The notes: generated by a model not told the origin, from the letters alone. Counted from the first letter of the stretch, positions 12,521 through 24,305 are shown. The stretch is DNA of 64,000 nucleotides from Bemisia tabaci (GCF_918797505.1 NC_092793.1:43140243-43204242); one strand, 5' to 3'. Numbers and translations: made by a program.

Positions 12521-13500
12521 ATATCGATATTCGATATATCGTTTGATTTAAAGGAGCATTGACTGGGATAAAAGGTGATTTACGGGATGTACCTATATTA
12601 ATAAACCGGGATGAAGGGAAGGATATCGGTCTTTATATATCGATCTTTGTGTATCGATCTTCGATACATCGTTTGTTCTAAAGCAGTATTGACTGGGATA
12701 AAACGGGATTTCCTCATAATAACCGGGATAAAAGGGAGGAATTCTACCCACACAGGATAGTCATGGATAAAACGAGATGTAACTATATTAAGAAACCGGG
12801 ATAACAGGAAGACTATCGATCTTTGTGTATCGATCTTCGATACATCGTTTGTTCTAAAGCAGTATTGACTGGGATAAAACGGGATTTCTTCATAATAACC
12901 GGGATAAAAGGGAGGAATTTTACCCACGCAGGATAGTCATGGATAAAACGGGAAGTAACTTTATTAAGAAACCGGTAACAGGAAGGATATCGATCTTTAT
13001 AAATCGATATTCGATATATCGTTTGATTGAAAGGAGTATTGACTGGGATAAAAGGTGATTTACGGGATGTACCTATATTAATGAACCGGGATGAAGGGAA
13101 GGATATCGATCTTTGTATATCGATATTCGATAAATCGTTTGATTTAAAGGAGTATTGACTGGGATAAAAGGTGATTTCCTCTCATTAACCAGTATAAAAG
13201 GTAGGAATATTACCTATACAGGATAGTCTTGGAAAAATCGGGATGTACCTATATTAATGAACCGGGATAACAGGAAGGATATCGATCTTTGTTTATCGAT
13301 GTATCTGATGTAACGATGTATCTTTGATACATCGATGCTTTAGAACAAACGATGTATCTTCGATACATCGTTTTTTCCAAAGCAGTCTTGACTGGGATGA
13401 AACGGGATTTCTTCATAGTGACCGGGATAATACGTAGTAATTTTACCTTCACAGTATATTATGGATAAAACGGGATGTAAGTATGTTAAGAAACCGGGAT
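12521..13500 (+). repeat. Satellite segment in Helitron 2 (3' part)
   Basis: Degenerate 175-bp satellite units continue here, with several variant ATCGAT dyads (for example near 12990 and 13120), ending in CGGGATAAAACACATC where the minisatellite starts, as in copy 1. Confidence 0.8.
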
Positions 13501-13712
13501 AAAACACATCAAATGCATCATAAAACACAGCAAACACATCAAACACATCATGAAACAATTAAAGCACATCATGAAACACTTAAAACACATCAAACACAAC
13601 AAACACATCATGAAACACAGCAAACACATCATGAAACACATAAAACACATCTAACACAACAAACACATCATGAAACACAATCAAACACATCAAACACAAC
13701 AAACAACGTGAT
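13500..13712 (+). repeat. ACACATCA minisatellite, first block of Helitron 2
   Basis: Same words as 2146-2445. The open frame across it (13483-13731) is repetitive His/Thr/Gln-rich translation of the repeat, not a gene. Confidence 0.8.
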
Positions 13713-14254
13713 GACTGATGGGCTGGTTTGATCTTCACGGAAATACACATCAGAGAAGGGAAAAATAAAGAGTACCTATATTGAATGTTAGAAATTCTAA
13801 ACAACGAAAATATGGTAGATTTTACCATCCTGTGACGTAGTGATGCGAGTATGATATTAAACACCAGTCTCTATGGTATAAAGACTGTGCCATATCATGG
13901 TATGTATCACCAGAGTTCTGGTAAACACTACTATTATTCTGGTTATTTTCACAAAATAGTATCACTGTGAAAAAAGGCTCGAGTAGACTTACAGTAGATA
14001 TACTTTTTTCCAGTGTAGTTGAAACATGGTGCATGACCAGCTGGCTAAAAAAAAAAAAAATTTATTTTAAAAATTTAATTTTTTTAACTCTAAAAAATTA
14101 ATTTTTTTACTTAAAAGATTTAATTTTTTTACTTAACAAATTTGATTTTTTACTTAAAAATTTTAATTTTTTCACTTAAAAAATTTGATTTTTTACTTAA
14201 AACATTTTGATTTTTTTACTTAAAAATTGATTTTTTTACTTAACATTTTAACAC
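13713..14254. mobile_element. Unclassified insertion splitting the minisatellite
   Basis: A unique segment (about 13713-14040) ends in a 14-base A run (14047-14060) and is followed by an AT-rich array (14061-14250) of words like TTTTTTACTTAAAAAATTTGA, period about 27. The A run suggests a retroposed sequence; the family is not recognised. Minisatellite resumes at 14255. Confidence 0.5.
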
Positions 14255-14480
14255 ATCATGAAACACAATCAATCACATCAAACACGACAAACTTATCATG
14301 AAACACAGCAAACACATCATGAAACACAGCAAACACATCATAAAACACATCAAACACATCAAACACATCATGAAACACAATCAAACACATCAAACACAAC
14401 AAACACATCATGAAACACAATCAAACACAACAAACACATCATGAAACACAATCAAACAAATCAAACACATCAAACTGATA
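14255..14480 (+). repeat. ACACATCA minisatellite, second block of Helitron 2
   Basis: Continuation of the minisatellite, followed by ATCGATAATCGCATG words as in copy 1 just upstream of the helicase remnant. Confidence 0.8.
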
Positions 14481-14683
14481 ATCGCATGTATCGATAATCG
14501 CATGTTTCGATAACCGCATGTATCGATTCCAAATCCCCCCCCCCCCATTTTTACAAATAATTATGAATCTTCTTTTCCTCTACTGTTCGAAATAATATTG
14601 ATTTCATTTTCGATTATTGATAATTGCATGTACTTCATTGCAATTCCCCTCTCCTATCTTTGCGACTTATTTTTCATTAAAAA

Positions 14684-15584
14684 AGCAGAAATCAAATAGT
14701 CAAATCAGCTTTAATAAGCTCTCCTTTATGGAAACATTTCAAAATCTTCCACTTGAGAAAAAATATGAGAGCAAACAACGAAGAAATCAGTAAATTGCTG
14801 CTAGAAATCGGAAATGGAAAGAAAGAAATAGTTAAAATTCCATCAGAAATGATATGTAATGAAAACATTGTTGATAGCATTTTTAAAGAATATAACGAAG
14901 AAACATTAAAAACATCAATACTTTTTGCATCCAGAAATTGTGAAGTTGACAGATTGAATGAAGAAGTACTGTCAAAAATGGAAGGAGAAACAATTGTGAG
15001 TGAAGGATTCAGTTGGGCAACTGCAGTGGACGGAGACCTGACAGACCAAGACGAGTTAACTCTAAGATATCAACCAGAATACTCAGCTTCATTGAACCCT
15101 TCAGGAATGCCAAGTCAAAATTTGAAGTTAAAAGAAGGAGCTGTGGTTGTTACTACGCAACATTTGTATCGAGGATGGATTGTGCAATGGGACAAGATTA
15201 ATTGTCTTAAAAATAAACAAATACATTTTGCATTGCTCAATTTTAACAGGAGAAAATAAAGGAAAAATAGTTGCACTTCCAAAAATTACACTTAACACAA
15301 AAGAAGAAACAAACCTACCTTTTGTTTTAAATAGGAAACAATTCCCCGTTAGATTAGCATTTGCTATGGCTATTAGTAAAAGCCAAGGGCAATCATTTGA
15401 CAGAGTGGGAATTTTTATAGATACAGAAAGACCAATGTTCGCTCACGGGCAACTGTATGTAGGACACGGGACTGTGTCTAGATGTAGGACTAAAGAAGGT
15501 TTAAAAGTAAAAATCATTAATTTTGATGACAACAAAAATAAAAACACAGCAATGAAAATTGTGTATCGAGAAGTTCTGCAATAA
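14684..15584 (+). pseudogene. Helitron PIF1-like helicase remnant, frameshifted
   Basis: Second copy of the 2486-3658 helicase, collinear from the NQIVKSALISSPLW segment to the C-terminus, but shorter: Walker B and the GGDFRQLLP motif are missing. A two-base deletion near 15148-15151, compared with copy 1, breaks the frame (open frames 14753-15259 and 15147-15584). A nine-base net insertion in frame near 15463-15477 destroys the motif VI residues ALSR. The match to copy 1 is otherwise very close, so both Helitrons are related and fairly young. Nonfunctional. Confidence 0.85.
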
Positions 15585-15696
15585 CTTTGTTTATTTTCTA
15601 CTGTTAAAATTGAGGAATGCAATATGTACTTATTATCTTCAAAACAATTAATTTTGTCACTATGAACAAAACATTTTTTATTATGAATATAACTTA

Positions 15697-15766
15697 AAAC
15701 AAGCAGTGAACTCCAACACAATGTGTTGATAAGGCGCGTCATTAAATCGCACATATCAACCCCTAC
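15697..15766 (+). repeat. 70-bp repeat shared with 58932-58998
   Basis: AAAACAAGCAGTGAACTCC through ACATATCAAC is the reverse complement of 58932-58998 with a few differences. Helitron copy 1 lacks it at the same point, so it is an insertion fragment private to copy 2. Confidence 0.8.
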
Positions 15767-15870
15767 AAACAATAATGTATAAAGAAAAATTATGTGATAT
15801 TTTCATCATAAATTGACAGAATCTACGAGAGGGTTGGGCCGCGGAACGGCCAGGTGGCGTAGCCCTCTAG

Positions 15871-16339
15871 TTTAAAAATAAAAATTAAAACTTCAAATGC
15901 ACGGTGCCGATGTATTTAAAACAACGCAAATATTTCCCTCCTCTTCTCCTTCTATACTGCTTTATTTATTTAATTTCTTGTCGACGCCGAGCATACCTAT
16001 GAGTGATTTCTCAAAGGACACATATAATGAAATTCTCCCTAATCAACAATTATTTTGTAGACAAATATAATGGGCATCTTGATTTTTTAACTTCCGTCTC
16101 CTTTATTCCATCATAAATGGTGTTGGTTTAGGCAGATACTAAAGGCATCTGGCAGCAATTGCATGCATCATCATCATCGGAGGCGTCACCACCCCGTTTA
16201 CTAATTTTAAGGAACATGGTTCCTTCTATCGACGCAACGGGTTTTCTTTCATCAAGCGAGTTGTTTTCCTCTTGCAAACAAGCTGGGTAGTTGAAAAAAA
16301 TGGACCAATCTCTCTACAAACACGGGAAGCATGAGAAAA

Positions 16340-16387
<48 letters not shown>

Positions 16388-16530
16388 GAGAGAGAGAGAG
16401 TAACCTTTCGAGGTTAGAGAGACAGAAAGGCCACTAAAATAATCTCAATGATCAAAAATAATCTCTAATAATCAGGGCAGGTAGGTAAGCACACACAATA
16501 ATGAGTCTGAGATAACGATGATACAATTTA
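15871..16530. other. Unique spacer with GA microsatellite
   Basis: No gene recognised. A (GA)n tract of about 58 bases lies at 16344-16402 with one interruption (GGGAG). Confidence 0.7.
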
Positions 16531-17834
16531 CAGGGTTATCTAAAAGTCACCTACCACCCCTGTAACTTTTTTCCTAATTGAGGCAGAAGTTTGAAACTTT
16601 GGGAATGTTCCTCGGTTTAAGGTAGCGACCCAAAATTTTGGGGGGGGGCGGGCCCCCCCTGAGTGGGGCGGGGGCTAACTTTTTTTTCAAATAGCAACCC
16701 CCCTTTTTGTGATACCTCATACGAAAGATAATAAAAGAAGAAAATTTTTGGCGCAAACCGCAGGTCAAAATGTTGATTTTTGACAAAATGGCGGCCGGTC
16801 AAAGTTCAAAATGGCGGAAATTTGGCATCTCGGTTTTTTTATCGGCGGATTGGTCTGAAACTCAGAATCCTAGGGTTTTTCGGGACGAGAAAACTGATTC
16901 TGGCATTAATTTTCCAGAAATATCAGTCCTTTTCAAAATGGCGGCGGTTAAAATGGCGGCGGTTAAAATGGCGGCTTAGAGCGGGAAGTGGATATTTAGG
17001 CTGCTTATCGTCGGATTTGAATGAGACTTGGTATCCGGGGGTATTCCAATACTAGAAGAACGAATCTTTCATTGGATTTTTGAAATTTTTAAAAACTTCA
17101 AAATGGCGGATAAAGTGCGAATGGCGATGGTGGATGCGAATTTTCCGTTATTTTTCCGCCACCATTTGGACGATATTCAGTGTTCCAAAAGTCTAAATGA
17201 AAGATTATTCTTTTTCGATCCAAAAACTACCAGAGTATTGACTTATACCAGCCGTGATATGGATTTTCCGTCATTTTTTCGCCGCCATTTAAAAGTTTTT
17301 AAGGAAATCAAAAATCCAATGAAACATTTGTTCTTCTCGTGCCTAAATACCCCCGGATACCAAGTCTCATACAAATCCGACGATAAGCAGCCTAAATATC
17401 CACTTCCCAGTCTAAGCCGCCATTTTAACCGCCGCCATTTTGAAAAGGAATGACTTTTCTGGAAAACTAATGCCAGAGTCGTTTTTCTCGTCCCGATAAA
17501 CCCTAGGATACTGAGTTTCAGACCAATCCGCCGATAAAAAAACCGAGATGCCAAATTTCTGACATTTTGAACTTAGACCGACAGCCATTTTGTCAAAAAT
17601 CAACATTTTGACCTGCGGTTTGCGCCAAAAATTTTCTATTTTTATTTTCTTTTGAATGAGGTATCACAAAAGGGGGGTTGACATTTGAAAAAAAAAGTTA
17701 GCCCCCGCCCCCCAAAATTTTGGGGGGACCAAATAGTTGCTACTTTAAACCGAGGAACATTCCCAGAGTTTCAAACTTATATCTCAATTAGGAAAAAAGT
17801 TACAGGGGTGGTAGGCGACTTTTGGATAACTCTG
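16531..17834. mobile_element. Foldback element C, 1304 bp
   Basis: Starts CAGGGTTATCTAAAAGTC after TA and ends with GACTTTTGGATAACTCTG before TA. Arms of about 600 bp surround a central region near 17130-17230. It contains repeated AAAATGGCGGCGG words and the shared core (GATACCTCAT...GGCGCAAACCGCAGGTC at about 16710-16775). The arms have diverged by many substitutions, so this copy is older than B or the 41544 palindrome. ORFs across it are palindrome artefacts. Confidence 0.8.
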
Positions 17835-18062
17835 TATATTTTTATAATCTGTTTTTGCACCTTTTTCTGGATGGAGAGAAAAATTTTTGTGGATGCGTCA
17901 ATCATGGTAGGTAAGTAGGTAATGCTTAGCATTACTTAATGCTAATAGCAGAGAATAATTTGATTAATTAATCAATCAGAAAATGTCATCCTCTAGGTTT
18001 TCTATCCTCTTTTTCAGTGTATTTAACTAAATTTTGCAATTAAGAACACATTCTTTTATTAT

Positions 18063-18269
18063 CTTTCGAATGAGGTATCACAAAAGGGGGGTTGCTATTT
18101 GAAAAAAAGTTACCCCCCGCCCCACTTAGGGGGACCGCCCCTTCAAAATTTTGGGGGGGACCAAAAAGTCGCTACCTTAAACCGCGGAACATTCCCAAAG
18201 TTTCAAACTTCTATCTCAATTTGGAAGAAAGTTACAGGGGTGGTAGGTGACTTTTGGATAACCCTGTAT
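18063..18269. mobile_element. Solo right arm of foldback C family
   Basis: Matches the last 200 bases of 16531-17834 (TTTCGAATGAGGTATCACAA through GACTTTTGGATAACCCTG) and ends before TATA. The left half is missing, so this is a half element or deletion remnant. Confidence 0.8.
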
Positions 18270-18503
18270 AAATTCAGTCATATAAATCAACAGCAAATCA
18301 CAGAAAACGCATGAGCGTATCGCTCCAGGTACAAATATAAATCATGAATGGTTCAGGTAGCCCCATGGATTGGAGTTTCAACAATTACCGAAAAAGAACA
18401 TACTTTCTATTGTAATAAAATCATGTTTAAGACGCTCGATGGACGGGGTGAGGAAAGAAGAGTAAGACGATCGATGAGCAGGAGTGAGGAAGGGGAGTGC
18501 AAA

Positions 18504-18614
18504 GGTCAGAGTTTTAAAGGAGTGGGTCCTCACTTTCAGAGGCCTTTGTTTGGTTATGGGCAGTTATATGTGGCCCTGTCAAGATCGACTTTAATAAAAG
18601 GAATCAAAATTTAG
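18504..18614 (+). pseudogene. Helitron helicase C-terminal scrap
   Basis: In the frame ending at 18614 the last residues read GQSFKGVGPHFQRPLFGYG then QLYVALSR, followed by a short tail and GIKI. This is the last conserved block of PIF1/Helitron helicases (GQS..., GQLYVALSR). The upstream part of the open frame (18348-18503) does not match. It differs from the copies at 3458-3570 and 15390-15500, so it comes from another Helitron family. No other Helitron feature is visible nearby. Confidence 0.7.
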
Positions 18615-18902
18615 AGTAAGGAGAAAGTCATTAAGAATATTTTTGGCGGAAAATTTTTCTTTGAAACATCGTTTTGTTATTCAATTAAAATTATTTACTC
18701 ATTAACCGCCAACGGGCGATTTTGACAGTTTCGCTGCGTGGAGGCGCGCAGCCCCCCGGTAATTGGGTCGTAGGGCAAACCCCCTAGTGCAAGCGCCCCT
18801 AGTGATATAAGCGCAAATGTATACGAAAAAGTTAAGAAAAGACGAAATCGTCGCTCCTCTGAAGTTAAGGCGTATCTCAATTTCCACGTGAGCCCTGTTA
18901 TA

Positions 18903-19500
18903 CAGGGTGATCCAGACCACCCGTCCACTATCTTTTTCTCGAAAACGGCGGAGAATTGAGCTTTGGGACAAAAACGCTCTTGGGGTAAATCGACCACAAA
19001 GAATCGAATGAAAATATTTTCATCCCCCCAGAATGGCCCCTTGGGGGAGTTTTGGGGGAGAGCCCCCCCGTTTCTCGCAATTTTCAAATAGGAAGGGTAT
19101 GTTTTGACTTTGGATTCGGAATCTAAGGTAAAAAATAAGCACATTTTGTTCCTTGCACTTTTTCCCTAAACCCCATTTTTTGGAGTTATGGGGCATTTTT
19201 GGGGCAATTTTCAATTCGACGCTGTAAGCGGCCAAATTATCCAAATTTCAGAATCTAAAAATCTCCTGAGAGGAGAGGTCAATACCTTTTTATTGATGTG
19301 CCACATGACCCCTGTTGTTCCAAAATTTTGGGAGCCACGACCCCCCAAAAATTTTGGGGCTTTGGAGGGCCGTAAGTTGAAAATGTTAAAAGGCAAGGGT
19401 ATGTTTTGACTTCAGATTTGGATTCTACGCGTAAAGTTACGTAGAATTGATATGGCGCATGGCCTGTGTGCTCAATTTTTTTTCACCCCTTATTTTCTCC
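18903..19500. mobile_element. Solo modular element related to foldback A
   Basis: Starts CAGGGTGATCCAGACCACCC after TATA, closely resembling the end of element A, followed by TTTTTCTCG and C/G-run hairpins. A block with AGGGTATGTTTTGACTT recurs at 19094 and 19397 (about 303 bp apart), the same modular design. No inverted partner end is seen; the right limit is approximate. Confidence 0.6.
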
Positions 19501-19517
19501 AAAAATACACGGCTTCT

Positions 19518-19860
19518 TCAGTAATTTGGAGCAAATATAAATATTTGGAGCATCCTCTGGGATGGCGTTGAAAAAGTTTTAAACTGCATTCTGGATTTCG
19601 GTCTTCGATTCGAATCTTCGTCCGCGAAGCTCCTTTTTAAGGGCTGCAAACATCCAAAAATCACATGACATGGAGCCAAGTCAGGGCTACAAGGGGGATG
19701 AGGGATTGTTTCAACTGCATTTTTACTCATAAATTCACGTGTTAAGTTCGATGTGTGAGGCTGCGCATTGTCTTTAAGGAGTATCCACGAAGCTTTCAAG
19801 TCCAGCCGTTTCCGGAAGATGTGCATTCTCAACTCCTGTAGCACTTTGCAAAATTACACA
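19518..19860 (-). pseudogene. Mariner transposase remnant (C-terminal catalytic part)
   Basis: The minus-strand frame 19844-19518 (108 residues) carries the last two catalytic blocks of a mariner-type DDD transposase: LLKDNAQPHTSN (second Asp, DNAQPHT) and HPPCSPDLAP (third Asp, SPDLAP), at about residues 23-34 and 49-58. The usual aromatic block after SPDLAP is degraded (CHVIFGC), and the N-terminal HTH and first catalytic Asp are missing. A matching terminal sequence lies 5' of it on this strand at 20037-20178. Family function: cut-and-paste transposition into TA. Clearly dead. Confidence 0.8.
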
Positions 19861-20036
19861 CTGTCAACTGTTGTGTTTGGTGGTACAAATGTTGATAAAT
19901 GACACCTTGAAAATAAAAAAAACACCATAAGCATCACATTACAGGCCGATTTTTCGATTTGCGGCGATGAAGAATCTTCCTTAAAAACCGTAGGGGTAAA
20001 CTTTCCTCACTGATTTCAAATTGCCAAGACTCGGTC

Positions 20037-20178
20037 AATTTTCATTCGATTGAGCTGATCTTGGTCTTAATCGATAGGTATTAAGTTGATCTTTATAAAA
20101 TGAAACCAAGATCATGCCTGTATCTATCTTAGTTTCGAAGTTACAGAACCAGTCTCGGTATTTTTGGGACACCCTATG
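20037..20178 (-). mobile_element. Mariner terminal region next to the transposase remnant
   Basis: Ends ACCGAG...-type terminus: on the minus strand it starts CATAGGGTGTCCCAAAAATA immediately inside TA (20179-20180). The 140 bases match, at roughly 80% by eye, the arm of the foldback at 48365-49359, linking that foldback to a mariner lineage. Confidence 0.7.
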
Positions 20179-20462
20179 TATAAGCTGGGGAACCGAACGG
20201 TTCCCGAGTTATGAGCGATTGAAGTTTCCGCTCAACGCGCGCCGACCGATTTTCGCGCGCCAAAATATGGTTCCAAAGCCGTATTTGGGTGTTAATGAAT
20301 CAGACTTTATGTCCAAAACCGTGAGAAATACATTTTTAGGTATTCTTGAGGGTCACTGAGCTCAAAAATTACAGATACTTCCAAAAATTCACTTTTTTCC
20401 CGTAGAGCTACGTGAGAGACCCACTGAGCGGCCGGTCGGTCGGCAAAAATCTATTCTATATA

Positions 20463-20717
20463 TCGACGGTGAAACTACCAAACCACGTATCTCGTTTGCG
20501 GTGTTTAAAAATCTACGCTCACATTTTATTTTTTTGAAGTAAACCAAATCAATATCATTCCTTGAAATTTTCACGGAATTTTCTCTGCACAAAAAAGAAA
20601 AATCACAGAAATTTTCAAGACTGGATGTTAAGTAGTTTTTCATTTAAAAAATAAAGTATGACAGGAAGTCTGCGACGTCGCAAACCGAGATACGTGGTTT
20701 GGTAGTTTCACCGTCGA
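20463..20717 (+). mobile_element. 255-bp MITE, TIR TCGACGGTGAAAC, copy 1
   Basis: Terminal inverted repeats TCGACGGTGAAACTACC with TA on both sides (20461-20462 and 20718-20719). Exactly the same length as the copy at 45147-45401, with a few differences. A diverged third copy is at 35194-35446. TA target and lack of coding suggest a Tc1/mariner-type MITE (inference). Confidence 0.85.
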
Positions 20718-20812
20718 TATTTAATATCCTAAGGCCTTTTAAGCGCTCAGCCGATAGGCGGCGCTTTTTGATTTCGACCTGCCACTAGAGCTCTAGGGCT
20801 CTAGTATACTAT

Positions 20813-21117
20813 AGTCCCTTTATACTGAGAGTCAAGACAATTCGGCTCATGGATGTCACAAACGGGAATAAAGATACAGAAATTGAACGTTTTTCGTAAT
20901 CTTTGATCGGCCCATTCTCAAATGCCTTTCTCCGTTCCTCCTCTCATTCCGTTTGTTCCTTGCCGAACCCGTAATTCCCTGGTCCATTCCAGATTATAAT
21001 CTTTGCAATTGGTGAAAATGTAATCTTTATTCCCGTTTGTGACACTGTGGAGGCCTAAAATACGGGAACCAATCAGAAATGGATTCAAATTGTCTTGACT
21101 CTCAGTATAAAGGGACT
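20813..21117. mobile_element. 305-bp MITE, TIR AGTCCCTTTATACTGAGAG
   Basis: AGTCCCTTTATACTGAGAG and about 30 bases in all are inverted at both ends, inside palindromic flanks AGTATACTA. The subterminal GTCACAAACGGGAATAAAGA is also inverted (near 20856 and 21028). No coding. Confidence 0.8.
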
Positions 21118-22532
21118 CTATAGTATACTAGTGCGCTCAAGCGATCAAATGGCGCACCAACTCATCGATGCACGAAACGCCATTTTTACTCTTTTTTTTT
21201 TTGATTACCTCATTATGCCTCTGTGAATACGATTAAATGCAAATTAGCGTAAGAAATAAATAACAGTCCTAAAACTCTCTTTGCTATGCGGTTTATAGTT
21301 ATCCTATAATTACTTCTGAAAGTTCAAGATTCGCGTTCTGTTTTCCGAAAACTTTTCCACCGGTGATAACCTTATTCGGAGACCTTAGTAGAATTCGCCT
21401 ACATCTAGGTTATGTGTCTTTGACCTAGGTACTGGAGAGTATTGCCATCCTTTTGCCCTTCTCTGATTGGTTCATGAGTTTTGGCGTCTTTGGCCCTCTT
21501 CTGGCTTAATAAGATCAATGTTGTTCTCCCAGTGATCAACTGGAGAGAACTTTCCTTTCACCCTGGGCCGTTTAATCAATGTAAAATCTCGTAAAATCTC
21601 GATCGCTAGTGAGATTTTCCTCTGTTCTCTTGTAAAAAATCGGTTGAAAGAGCGATTTTTTGTATGTGTGAGTGCGCTCCCATAAGATCTGATGTAACCG
21701 CTTATTGTATTAGTGCGTATTTTACAGGGGTTTTTCGAGACTATCGATAGTCGCTGTTCGATACGTCGATACGTCGATTCAATTCTAGACATACCAACCC
21801 TTTCCTACAAAATACCCTGTTCCTTCTGAGTTTCCTTAACTTTGCCTTCTTTAACTCCGTTTCTACATAAACTGTATTAATTATCTGAAGTTCTTTATAT
21901 CTTAAAGCTTCAATTTCCAATATGAATTTCCTAACTTTTTCACCATTTTCCTTATAAAACAAAATCAATTTACGTATGTACTTTTTACCCTTGTGTTTAG
22001 CGCTTGTTTCATTTGTGCGTCTGCTTTGATACAATGGCGGATTGTTTACGTTCATTTTAAAGTTGAGCATTTTCCAATTTTTTCCTTTAAATCTCTACGA
22101 AAAAGTCCCAAAATGACTTAGCACTCTTTAAATAAGTAATTCACCCCTTCAACTTAACATTGATGGTACTTTGGATGGTTCCACCTTTTGCAGTGAGAGA
22201 AACTGAATTGCCGAGTTTCTGAGCTGGCTATGGCTGGCTCCTTGGTTTGTCCGGGTCCTTCGGTTTGATTTGTGATTTGTGCAACTTCCTTAATGGATAA
22301 TCTTACTTATCAAAATACTCTTTGACTGTGCGTGGAGTGTAATTTTGTCTTGAGTCTTGACAGCATTAGCACCATGTGAATCAAAATTTCAATCAACTCC
22401 ATTTTTGCCGCAGGGTAGGGATCCTTTAGCTATCCTACCGCTATCAGAGTGCTGTCGAGAAACTAATCACAACTGTCTGTATGTTCTGTTGAGCAGTTAT
22501 GTAAATATAAAACGGTTGTATTTGTTAGTCAG
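21118..22532. other. Stretch without recognisable gene
   Basis: No confident gene. A Lys-rich 109-codon open frame (minus, 21741-22070) begins with ATG but matches no family I know; it could be a chance ORF or a host exon. GATACGTCGATACGTCGAT words lie near 21758. Confidence 0.4.
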
Positions 22533-24305
22533 TAGCTATGTTTATGCGAGCCTCTTAACCTAACTTCAATCGAAACCTGAGTTTGAAACCAAGGTTCAAA
22601 TCACGGCATAAACGATACGGAACTAACGAAATGTAGGTTTCCGAAATTTGTGTTTGAAACCTTATTTTACACTAAAGACTAGGTTTTCGCACTCCGCATA
22701 AACGAACCGGAGGTTGAAATTAGTTGAAATTCGACTTCAAATGCGATTTTCAGGTGCGCGATCGGCAATATGGCGGATTTATTATCATACCGTTCGTAAA
22801 CAACTGGTGCTTATCCCACGATTTAGCTTTAATTTTGCCATTATTCAACATTTTTTACAATCATAATTTTACTATAATTGTTGCTTAAGCACTTTTACGT
22901 GATTCCTTCAGTTATATGTGGCTTACTTATCCTTATTTAGCTAAACGTAGGACGTTATTTTCTAGTGAAGGTGTTTAGTGTCAGATGGAATCCAGGCTTA
23001 TTACTGCTTTTTCAGATTATTCTTGCAACTCTAATCAACATTTTATGACTACAGAAGCAAAGCAAGCAAAGAGCTTTACAGGCTACAATTGAGTAATAGC
23101 CTTACCCACCAGTTCATCATCTGCGGAGAACTTTTTTACTGCATCCGCACGATTTGCCTAGGATTTCAAGATAAGGCACCCTGCTTCCCTTTAAGTAGTG
23201 CACCGAATTTTTTCATTTCAATCTACCGATTAAATCTAAAATCTGATCCAATCAGAGCTGCATAGCTCTTGAATTTGTGTGTTATCCGTGTACGTATTTC
23301 CTGATTGTCCTACTGGAAGTGTGACTCCAGCCACAACCGTGACCTGCTGACTTATTTCTTTGATCCAATCTCTAGTAAATGATGACTCAAATTCTGAAGC
23401 CATCATTTATTGAAACTAGTTCAAAGTTATTGCTCCAAAGTATCGTCACTCTTCTCATACTGATGCAGAAGGAAGGAGATTCTTCGGTGAGTGCTCTGTG
23501 ATCCAAGATTTTCAATTTGAGATAAGAATAAGGTTATTATTGAGGCGTGTAACAATTTTTGGTCGTTGAACCACTTGTCATAATTGAGCTTTGGCGTTAG
23601 AGATGCATCAACTGTGGAAAGTGGCTCTGCCTGTGCAAAAATATCTTGTGACAGCAGTGAATGTTAGTAAATGCGCTTTACAGATAGACTGAGAGCTCCA
23701 GATTCCAATCTACCTGAATAATTAAATTCAGAAGGATTTTTGAATTGAGTTCATATCGAATCTCAGTGGGAGAATAATATACAGTGTAAGCGAAAGAATA
23801 TCAATGGTAAGGTTGGGTTGGTGTCTTAGGTTAGTGAAATGCAATGGCAGGTTCTGAAATCTTGTTTTTCAGTTGCTCTTTACATGAGTCACCTTTGAAA
23901 ATCAAGTTTAAGAAAAACACACATAGGTAGGCAAACAGTGGTAGGTAGCTTGCCTATTTTCTTCCTGTCTTGCTCATGGACTCGGAGAGCAGTCGGAAAG
24001 AGGGGTGAGAAACAGGATTTCAGCGCGTGTCCGAAACTCCGAAAATCCATCAGGCCTTCACCGATGCTTCTGCGAATAAAGTTAGGGCCCAGAAATGCAG
24101 GCCAACCTATGAATTTCAATTATCCAGAAAGATTTACTAATACTATTGTTACGAACCGTCGTTTACTAAGCACGTGTTTGACTCCGTTTTTGCATAAATT
24201 TACTCAATTTTCCGGAAGAACGCTCATTTATGTACATTCTTGGCCATCTTGGTTAGAATTGGAACCTGCAGACTGGCAGTGAAATTTTGTGCGTTAGAAG
24301 TTGGT

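Larger units (their letters stand above)
6579..15870 (+). mobile_element. Helitron copy 2, full span with nested insertions
   Basis: 5' terminus TCTTACTATAG at 6579 preceded by host A (6578); 3' terminus CTAG at 15867-15870, preceded by GC hairpins (from about 15837) and followed by host T. Insertion between A and T with no duplication is the Helitron signature. The order matches copy 1: CATTGGTCTTTCATTAA 5' region, 175-bp satellite, minisatellite, helicase remnant, 3' hairpins. Two foldbacks (3085 and 1648 bp) account for much of its 9.3 kb; without them it would be about 4.5 kb. No Rep domain is visible and the helicase is frameshifted, so this copy is inactive by itself. Confidence 0.85.

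Noticed and set aside
13483..13731. 82-residue His/Thr-rich ORF
   Set aside because: Translation of the ACACATCA minisatellite.
21741..22070. Lys-rich 109-residue ORF on the minus strand
   Set aside because: No recognisable domain or splice context; kept only as a note in the stretch description.
22340..22570. Small plus-strand ORF 22357-22563
   Set aside because: No similarity recognised, and it runs into the left end of the candidate TIR element.
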